Origin: JAKBCQ01 sp021807585
GTDB taxonomy: Bacteria; Planctomycetota; Planctomycetia; Isosphaerales; Isosphaeraceae
NCBI GenBank assembly: GCA_027325115.1
Contig: DAHWFG010000070.1
Location: forward strand, 1 to 6,955
DNA: 6,955 nucleotides
Reading direction: 5' to 3'
Part shown: positions 1-4,879 of the stretch, in pieces
Layout of the letters: every line of letters begins with the position of its first letter
Position numbering within the stretch: the stretch's first letter is position 1
The notes under the pieces: generated by a model
Told to the model about the DNA's origin: nothing
Databases searched by the model: none
What the model saw: only the letters and a program-made list of their open reading frames with translations
Translations under genes and position numbers: made by a program

Positions 1-1
1 T

Positions 2-364
2 TCATATTACGGGTTCGGAGTGGGCGCTGCGCGGTACCTGAACGGCGTGCGATCGGTGAACACGCGTGAGATCACGGCATATCTCAAGAGGATCGAGGCG
101 GGAGAAGACGCGACGGGTCCGACCGAGACTCTCGACGCCGAAGCGAGGGCGCGCGAAACCGCCGTCCTCATGCTGCGACGGATCAAAATCGGAATCAATC
201 GAGCCGAATTCACGCTTCGAACCGGTTTCGACCTCGACCGACTCGTCGGATCCGAACTCGAACGACATCGGCGTAACGGACTCGTCGAGGACGACGGCCA
301 CGGCGTCCGTCTGACGCGTTCGGGCATTTTTCTGGCCGACACCGTCCTCTCCGACATCGTATGA
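2..364 (+). CDS. hemW: HemW-like radical SAM heme chaperone, C-terminal fragment (5' end outside window)
   Basis: The frame is open from the first bases of the window to the TGA at 362-364, so this is the last 120 residues of a longer gene; family members are usually about 380-400 residues. The fragment starts with YYGFGVGAARYLNGVR, matching the Y-x-G-x-G-x-G-A-H/A-s segment that follows the radical SAM barrel in HemW/HemN-like proteins. It continues with N-x-R-x-I-x-x-Y, then LDAEARARETAVLMLRRIK (the usual L-x-x-E-x-x-x-E-x-x-x-L-R-L-R block), and ends with the winged-helix-like tail, NGLVEDDGHGVRLTRSGIFL. The iron-sulfur CxxxCxxC site lies upstream and cannot be checked. HemW-type proteins bind heme and are thought to deliver it to haemoproteins; they were long annotated as oxygen-independent coproporphyrinogen oxidases. 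The gene is probably not part of the gap operon, because 348 nt and a good promoter separate them. Confidence 0.85.
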   Translation, partial: SYYGFGVGAARYLNGVRSVNTREITAYLKRIEAGEDATGPTETLDAEARARETAVLMLRRIKIGINRAEFTLRTGFDLDRLVGSELERHRRNGLVEDDGHGVRLTRSGIFLADTVLSDIV

Positions 365-587
365 ACGATCGCCTCGATTTGATCGTCCCTTCGAATCGAC
401 GCGGAGATCTTTTATCGATCGGCTTCGCAAACGATTAGGCCGCTTCGCCGTAGCCGATAGCAACCCCCGATTCAGAGTGACGGCATATCGATGCATTATA
501 CATTAATATACTATCTGATTTTTATTAGATTATCCGATGAAGGGGCGTCTCGTTCGAGTCGTTCGCGTCTTGAAATCGTCGGACTCG

Positions 588-617
588 TTGACACTTTGGG
601 GACGGTCGATCTATTAT
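588..617 (+). promoter_or_regulatory. Sigma70-type promoter of the gap-pgk cluster
   Basis: A consensus -35 box TTGACA lies at 588-593 and a -10 box TATTAT at 612-617, separated by 18 bp. The predicted start of transcription is near 623-625, giving a leader of about 90 nt before the gap ATG. The boxes are seen directly; promoter activity is inferred. Planctomycete promoters are not always E. coli-like, but a full consensus -35 with a 5/6 -10 at legal spacing, oriented toward a housekeeping gene, is a strong candidate. Confidence 0.65.
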
Positions 618-650
618 GAGGTTTCGTTGGAGGTGGTGATTCGACGAAGC

Positions 651-677
651 ACGCCGCCGTTTGCGAGACGGCGGCGT
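651..677 (+). promoter_or_regulatory. GC-rich hairpin in the gap leader
   Basis: ACGCCGCCGT (651-660) and ACGGCGGCGT (668-677) are perfect 10-bp complementary arms around a 7-nt loop, TTGCGAG. The hairpin lies inside the predicted leader and ends 23 nt before the gap ribosome binding site. It is followed by CTGTCTTT rather than a clean T-run, so it is at best a weak terminator or attenuator. It could equally stabilise the transcript's 5' end or influence translation. The structure is seen in the sequence; any function is inference. Confidence 0.5.
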
Positions 678-712
678 CTGTCTTTCATGATTTCGCGATC
701 AGGAGTGGACGC

Positions 713-1720
713 ATGGCGGTTCGCGTGGGGATCAATGGTTTCGGCCGAATCGGTCGACTCGTGTTCCGAGTCTTGGCGGGTCGGCCCGAGGAGTTCGAGG
801 TCGTCGCCATCAACGACCTTTCGGACGCCAAGCATCTGGCGATGCTGCTCAAGTACGACAGCGTCCATCGTCGGTTCGCCGGCACGGTCGAAGCTGCGGA
901 GAACGCGCTGATCGTCAACGGCAAAACGGTGCGGATCACGCAGGAGAAAGATCCCGCGAATCTTCCCTGGAAGTCGCTCGGCTGTCAGGTCGCGCTTGAA
1001 TCGACCGGCTTCTTCACCAACCGCGCAAGCCTGCAAAAGCACCTCGACGCCGGCGCCGACCGCGTTATCCTGAGCGCCCCCCCAAAAGACAAGCTCGACG
1101 CCGTCGTCGTCATTGGTGTGAACGATCACACGATCAAGCCGACCGACCGGATCGTCTCGAACGCCTCGTGCACCACGAACTGCCTGGCCCCCCTCGCCAA
1201 GGTGCTCAACGACTCGTTCGGCATCGAAAAAGGTTTGATGACGACATGTCACGCTTACACAAATGATCAACGCGTTGCGGATCAGATTCACACCGATCCG
1301 TACCGCGCACGCGCCGCGGCGATGAACATCATTCCGTCGACGACGGGCGCCGCCAAAGCCGTCGGCGAGGTAATTCCCGAGCTCAACGGCAAGCTGACGG
1401 GGATCTCGTTGCGGGTTCCGGTTCCCGACGGAAGCATCACCGATCTGACCGCGCTGCTCAAGAAACAGGTGACGAAGGACGAGGTCAACGCCGCGGTCAA
1501 GGCCGCCGCCGACGGGCCGCTCAAGGGGATTCTCGAATACACGACCGATCCGCTCGTCTCGAGCGACATCATCGGTAACTCGCATTCGAGCATCTTCGCC
1601 TCGGATTGGACGCAGGTGATGGCGGGGGATCTCGTCAAGGTGATCTCATGGTACGACAACGAATGGGGCTACTCGTGCCGTACCGCCGATCTTATCGCGA
1701 AGATCGCAAAATTTGGTTGA
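713..1720 (+). CDS. gap: Type I glyceraldehyde-3-phosphate dehydrogenase
   Basis: This cytosolic glycolytic enzyme (335 residues, the normal length) oxidises and phosphorylates glyceraldehyde 3-phosphate to 1,3-bisphosphoglycerate. The Rossmann dinucleotide loop GINGFGRIGR is at residues 6-15. Asp35 in AINDLSD suggests a preference for NAD over NADP. The active-site signature ASCTTNCLAP is at 151-160, with catalytic Cys153. His180 in TTCHAYTNDQR is the catalytic base, and the C-terminal SWYDNEWGYS block is at 312-321. All key residues are present. The ATG at 713 is preceded by AGGAG (701-705) at 7-nt spacing, which fixes the start. It is the first gene of a co-directional set with pgk, the normal next enzyme, and is likely driven by the promoter at 588-617. 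The product is D-GAPDH of the GapA class rather than erythrose-4-phosphate dehydrogenase, judging mainly by its pgk neighbour. Confidence 0.97.
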   Translation: MAVRVGINGFGRIGRLVFRVLAGRPEEFEVVAINDLSDAKHLAMLLKYDSVHRRFAGTVEAAENALIVNGKTVRITQEKDPANLPWKSLGCQVALESTGFFTNRASLQKHLDAGADRVILSAPPKDKLDAVVVIGVNDHTIKPTDRIVSNASCTTNCLAPLAKVLNDSFGIEKGLMTTCHAYTNDQRVADQIHTDPYRARAAAMNIIPSTTGAAKAVGEVIPELNGKLTGISLRVPVPDGSITDLTALLKKQVTKDEVNAAVKAAADGPLKGILEYTTDPLVSSDIIGNSHSSIFASDWTQVMAGDLVKVISWYDNEWGYSCRTADLIAKIAKFG

Positions 1721-1754
1721 TTGCTGATCATTTAAAGATGTTCACGGAAACACT

Positions 1755-1793
1755 CCCGCGCCCGACCGTCGTTTTGGGCGAATCGTGCGCGGG
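1755..1793 (+). other. Intercistronic inverted repeat between gap and pgk
   Basis: CCCGCGC (1755-1761) pairs perfectly with GCGCGGG (1787-1793) around a 25-nt loop. An alternative inner stem, CGCCC (1759-1763) with GGGCG (1776-1780), shares bases with it, so the two pairings exclude each other. No T-run follows, so it does not look like an intrinsic terminator. It may mark an mRNA processing point or set the relative expression of gap and pgk; that is inference. Confidence 0.35.
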
Positions 1794-1809
1794 GGATTCT
1801 TGGATTGGG

Positions 1810-1825
1810 AAGGACAATCGCCTTG
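1810..1825 (+). promoter_or_regulatory. Ribosome binding site that decides the pgk TTG start
   Basis: AAGGA at 1810-1814 is followed by 8 nt and then TTG at 1823-1825. This spacing supports the internal TTG as the pgk initiation codon instead of the upstream in-frame TTG at 1805. Confidence 0.7.
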
Positions 1826-3013
1826 GCGAAGCAAACGATTCGCGAGATCGACCTTAAAGGGCGGAAGGTTCTGATTCGGGTCGATTTCAACGTACCGCTC
1901 AAGAAAGACGGCGCCGTCGCGGATGATCGTCGGATCAAGGCGGCGTTACCGACGTTGAACCACGCGCTCGCCGCGGGGGCGAGCCTGATTTTGGTCAGCC
2001 ATCTCGGGAGGCCGACTGGGGACGCCGCGACCGACGCTCCGTTCAAGATGGATCGCGTCGCCGAACGATTGCAGGCGGTTCTGGGACGTCCCGTCAAGAA
2101 GGTGAACGACACGGTCGGCGCCGAGGCGCGCGCAGCGTGTTCGTCGCTTCGGCCCGGCGACGTCGTCGTGCTTGAGAACGTGCGGTTCAATCCGGGCGAG
2201 AAGAAAGGCGATCCCACATTCGCGGCGCAGCTCGCGGGGCTCGCCGACGCTTACGTCAACGACGCGTTCGGCACGTGCCATCGCGACGAGGCGTCGATGG
2301 TCGCGGTTCCCGAGCGGTTCGAACGCTCGCGCCGCGCGATCGGCTTTTTGGTCGAGAAAGAACTCAAAATCCTCGACGCTCTGCTGGGCAAGCCGAAAAA
2401 GCCGATGATCGCGCTGATGGGGGGCGCCAAAGTTTCCGATAAAATTCTGGTGATCGAAAACTTGCTCCCCAGGGTTGATCATTTATTGATCGGCGGGGCG
2501 ATGACATATACTTTTTTGAAAGCGCAAGGACACGCGACGGGGAAGAGTCGCGTCGAGGCGGATCGTCTCGACGAGGCGCGGAAGCTTTTGGAGAAGGCGG
2601 GCGACAAGCTCGTATTGCCGATTGATCATTTAACGGCGCAAACTCTTGACGCGACCGCGCGGACCGAGGTCGTTTCGGGGAACGAGATTCCCGAGGGCTG
2701 GATCGGGATCGACATCGGTCCGGCGACGGCCGAGGATTACGCGGCTCGGATCGCGGCCGCGGGGACGGTCGTGTGGAACGGCCCGATGGGCAAATTTGAG
2801 GACGAGCCGTTCCGCCATGGAACCGAGCGGATCGCGCAGGCGATGACGCGGTCGAATGCGATCACGGTCGTCGGCGGGGGAGAAACCGCCGAGGCGGTCG
2901 AGCAGTTCGGGCTCGCCGATAAGATGGCGCATGTTTCGACGGGGGGCGGGGCGTTTTTGGAATCGCTTGAAGGAAAAACCTTCAATTCCCTTAAGGTCAT
3001 TCCCGATTTATGA
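1823..3013 (+). CDS. pgk: Phosphoglycerate kinase, TTG start
   Basis: This cytosolic enzyme transfers the acyl phosphate of 1,3-bisphosphoglycerate to ADP, the step after GAPDH. The 396 residues match the bacterial family length. Visible motifs are RVDFNVPL (19-26), SHLGRP (59-64, substrate binding), LENVRF (117-122), NDAFGTCHRDEAS (146-158), GGAKVSDK (200-207), IGIDIGP (294-300), WNGPMGKFE (318-326), GGGETAEAV (351-359) and STGGGA (372-377). The start is taken as TTG at 1823: AAGGA (1810-1814) lies 8 nt upstream, and the reading AKQTIREIDLKGRKVLIRVD aligns with the usual A-K-x-T-I-x-D-x-D beginning of PGK. An in-frame TTG at 1805 would add six residues and put the ribosome site inside the gene. 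The loop normally read GGGDT/S has Glu354 in place of Asp, and the usual HRAH reads HRDE. Its TGA overlaps an ATGATG that opens the next frame. Confidence 0.96.
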   Translation: MAKQTIREIDLKGRKVLIRVDFNVPLKKDGAVADDRRIKAALPTLNHALAAGASLILVSHLGRPTGDAATDAPFKMDRVAERLQAVLGRPVKKVNDTVGAEARAACSSLRPGDVVVLENVRFNPGEKKGDPTFAAQLAGLADAYVNDAFGTCHRDEASMVAVPERFERSRRAIGFLVEKELKILDALLGKPKKPMIALMGGAKVSDKILVIENLLPRVDHLLIGGAMTYTFLKAQGHATGKSRVEADRLDEARKLLEKAGDKLVLPIDHLTAQTLDATARTEVVSGNEIPEGWIGIDIGPATAEDYAARIAAAGTVVWNGPMGKFEDEPFRHGTERIAQAMTRSNAITVVGGGETAEAVEQFGLADKMAHVSTGGGAFLESLEGKTFNSLKVIPDL

Positions 3014-3024
3014 TGCGGGCGATA

Positions 3025-3064
3025 CGCGACGTCGCGCCGCGCGGTTTGTTCCCCGCGACGCGGC
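3025..3064 (+). other. GC-rich palindromic stretch downstream of pgk
   Basis: Just after the pgk stop there is a perfect 12-bp palindrome, CGCGACGTCGCG, at 3025-3036. A hairpin overlaps its last base: GCCGCG (3036-3041) pairs with CGCGGC (3059-3064), and an inner CGG (3042-3044) can pair with CCG (3053-3055). No T-run follows. The stretch may be a 3' structure of the gap-pgk message or only GC-rich sequence. It argues mildly that 3010-3213 is non-coding spacer, not an N-terminal extension of the next gene. Confidence 0.3.
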
Positions 3065-3213
3065 GGTTTCGGGCTCGCTCGAAACCGTTCGACGGCTCCG
3101 TTTCACACTTGCTCCGCAGTCGCAACTTCTTTCCACGTTTGTGGATCGGGAAAAGCATGCGGAGCCAATCGAGGCCGGCTTCCGGCGCATTCCGCCGGTC
3201 CGACGAATATCAC

Positions 3214-3807
3214 ATGACTCAGGTCGTCCTCATTCGTTCCGGAGCGACCGTTTATGACGAGCAACAGCGGATCATGGGGGTGCTCGACGTCCCCTTGAGC
3301 GATCGCGGAATCGAGCAGGCCGAACGCATGGCCGAGCGCCTCCCGGAGCTCCTCGCGGGACGCGATCTTTCGGCTCTCTATTGCGGTCCCGGCGAATGCG
3401 TGCTAAGAACCGCCGAGACGATCGGCAAAGCCGTCGGGTTGAGACCCAAACGAATCGTCGAATTGCGGAATCTTGATCAGGGTTTGTGGCAAGGGCTTCA
3501 GCTCGAAGAGATCAAACGGCGGAACGCCAAGGTGTATCGCCAGTGGATGGAAGATCCGACGACGGTCTGCCCCCCCCAGGGAGAATCAATCCACGAGGGA
3601 TTCGAACGCGTTAAAGCCGCGATCAAGCCGCTGATTCGCCGGCACAAAGACGAAACGATCGGCCTCGTCGTCGCCGAACCGCTGGCCAGGATCGTCGCGT
3701 GCTACCTCAAACGCGAACCGCGGTTGCAATTGGACGATCAATTACCGATCTGCCGTTGTGAACGAATCGAAGTTCCCCTTGATTTGGATAAAAACGGCGA
3801 TCGCTGA
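3214..3807 (+). CDS. Histidine-phosphatase-fold protein lacking the catalytic histidines (phosphoglycerate-mutase-like pseudoenzyme)
   Basis: From the ATG at 3214 the product has 197 residues and the order of motifs of the phosphoglycerate mutase/histidine phosphatase superfamily. VVLIRSGATVYD (4-15) stands where the family has R-H-G-E-T: Arg8 and Gly10 remain but Ser9 replaces the phosphorylated His. GPGECVLRTAETI (58-70) matches S-P-L-x-R-A-x-x-T-A, with Cys62 in place of the phosphate-binding Arg. LRNLDQGLWQG (84-94) matches L-R-E-x-x-x-G-x-W-E-G, with Asn86 replacing the acid Glu. CPPQGES (119-125) is normal. LVVAEPL (151-157) replaces the V-V-S-H-G segment, so the second catalytic His is also gone. 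Phosphatase or mutase activity is therefore unlikely; a binding or regulatory role is possible. In-frame ATGs at 3010, 3013 and 3157 would add 68, 67 or 19 Arg-rich residues. 3157 has a weak GGGA ribosome site, but 3214 begins exactly at the fold's first strand. The gene lies between pgk and accD on the same strand. Confidence 0.8.
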   Translation: MTQVVLIRSGATVYDEQQRIMGVLDVPLSDRGIEQAERMAERLPELLAGRDLSALYCGPGECVLRTAETIGKAVGLRPKRIVELRNLDQGLWQGLQLEEIKRRNAKVYRQWMEDPTTVCPPQGESIHEGFERVKAAIKPLIRRHKDETIGLVVAEPLARIVACYLKREPRLQLDDQLPICRCERIEVPLDLDKNGDR

Positions 3808-3832
3808 ACGCGGCTGCGGGAGTGAAGTCGGA

Positions 3833-4687
3833 ATGTCGTTAATCGGCGGCGAAACCAAAATGACTCAATCGTGGCACGAACACTTTCCGTCGAAGAAGGT
3901 ACCCGAGGGGGTATGGACGCGGTGCGATTCGTGCCAGGCCACGCTGTATCACAAAGACGTCGAACGGAATCTCCACGTTTGCCCGCAATGTGATCATCAT
4001 TTCACAATCACGGCGCATCAGCGCATCGAGCAACTCCTCGACGCCGACACGTTCGAGGAATGGCACGCTTCGATGACTCCCGGGGATCCGCTCGGCTTCA
4101 ACGACCGCCGTCCTTATCCCGAACGGATCGCCGCCGAACAGAAGAAAACGGGCCTCAACGAGGCCGCGATCGTCGGCCAAGGATTTATTAAAGGTATCCG
4201 CACGGTTTTCTGCGTAACCGATTCCTCTTTCATCATGGGAAGCATGGGATCGGTCGTCGGCGAAAAGCTGACACGCGCAATCGAGGAGGCGACACGCCGA
4301 TCGTTACCCCTCGTGATCGTCTCGGGATCGGGAGGGGGCGCAAGGATGCACGAGGGGATCTTCTCGCTCATGCAAATGGCGAAGGTCTCCGCGGCGCTGG
4401 CGCGCCATAACGCCTCGGGCCGTCTGTACATCAGCGTCCTCACACACCCCACGATGGGAGGAGTCGCCGCGAGCTTCGCGTCGCTGGGAGATTTTATCGT
4501 CGCCGAACCGAAAGCGTTAATCGGCTTCGCGGGCCCAAAAGTCATCCAGCAAACCGTGCGGGTCCGCCTCCCCGAAGGATTCCAGACAAGCGAGTTCCTG
4601 CTCGAACACGGCTTCATCGACCGCATCGTCCACCGCCGCGACCTTCGCGGCGTGATCGCGCAGTTGATTGATTATGTTCTTCCGTAA
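3833..4687 (+). CDS. accD: Acetyl-CoA carboxylase carboxyltransferase subunit beta
   Basis: AccD pairs with AccA to move the carboxyl group from carboxybiotin to acetyl-CoA, making malonyl-CoA in the committed step of fatty acid synthesis. The 284-residue product has the N-terminal zinc ribbon CDSC-15 residues-CPQC (Cys31, Cys34, Cys50, Cys53) after the family landmark PEGVW. It then has the crotonase-like carboxyltransferase core: FIMGSMGSVVGE (133-144), SGSGGGARMHEG (164-175), SLMQMAKVSAAL (178-189), PTMGGVAASFASLGD (206-220) and AEPKALIGFAGP (224-235), ending with GFQTSEFLLEHGFID (249-263). The start at 3833 has GGGAG (3818-3822) 10 nt upstream; the ATG at 3860 (275 residues) has no clear ribosome site but is possible. 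The gap from the preceding gene is only 25 nt, so co-transcription is likely. No accA is in the window. Confidence 0.96.
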   Translation: MSLIGGETKMTQSWHEHFPSKKVPEGVWTRCDSCQATLYHKDVERNLHVCPQCDHHFTITAHQRIEQLLDADTFEEWHASMTPGDPLGFNDRRPYPERIAAEQKKTGLNEAAIVGQGFIKGIRTVFCVTDSSFIMGSMGSVVGEKLTRAIEEATRRSLPLVIVSGSGGGARMHEGIFSLMQMAKVSAALARHNASGRLYISVLTHPTMGGVAASFASLGDFIVAEPKALIGFAGPKVIQQTVRVRLPEGFQTSEFLLEHGFIDRIVHRRDLRGVIAQLIDYVLP

Positions 4688-4688
4688 T

Positions 4689-4706
4689 GCGGTTTCAAAA
4701 AGCCGC
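4689..4706 (+). terminator. Small hairpin just after the accD stop (weak terminator candidate)
   Basis: GCGGTTT (4689-4695) can pair with AAGCCGC (4700-4706) as seven pairs including one G-T wobble, around a 4-nt loop. It starts two bases after the TAA. No T-run follows on the plus strand, so efficient intrinsic termination is doubtful; it may be a protective 3' structure for the accD message. Confidence 0.25.
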
Positions 4707-4799
4707 GACCGACGCGATCGATCAACTTATCATCGCAAGCTGCTATACTTATTCCATTGAATATCGGCTATCCTGAAACGACTTTCCGAGATCGTGGAG

Positions 4800-4838
4800 A
4801 AAAAGCCCCGACCGCGGGCGATCCCGCGCATCGAGGCT
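4800..4838 (-). terminator. Strong intrinsic terminator of the minus-strand surface protein gene
   Basis: Read on the minus strand, AGCCTCGA (4838-4831) pairs with TCGGGGCT (4811-4804) as eight pairs with one wobble. The stem continues after a small internal loop as CGCGGG (4828-4823) with CCCGCG (4818-4813), closed by a 4-nt loop. A T-run, complementary to A4800-A4804, follows directly. It lies about 42 nt beyond the stop codon of the gene at 4880-6199. This is the clearest rho-independent terminator in the window and isolates the two convergent transcripts. Some action on the plus strand, for accD, is possible but lacks a good T-run. Confidence 0.75.
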
Positions 4839-4879
4839 CTCTTGATTTCAATCTTAACTCATTGCTTATCTCTATGATA

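Noticed and set aside
365..386. Hairpin after the hemW stop as terminator
   Set aside because: ACGATC and GATCGT form only a 6-bp stem with a 10-nt loop and no T-run follows.
490..535. AT-rich stretch with TATACT at 507-512 as the gap promoter
   Set aside because: No acceptable -35 lies at the right distance; the TTGACA/TATTAT pair at 588-617 is far better.
614..1585. Long minus-strand frame opposite gap
   Set aside because: It is antisense to a clear gap gene whose codon structure keeps it open; no recognisable motif.
3570..3577. C8 run inside the pseudo-mutase gene as a phase-variation tract
   Set aside because: The frame is intact and the run encodes the conserved CPP of CPPQGES; a single C8 in GC-rich DNA is not enough evidence.
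4744..4749. TATACT as a -10 box after accD
   Set aside because: No -35 partner and no plus-strand gene downstream.
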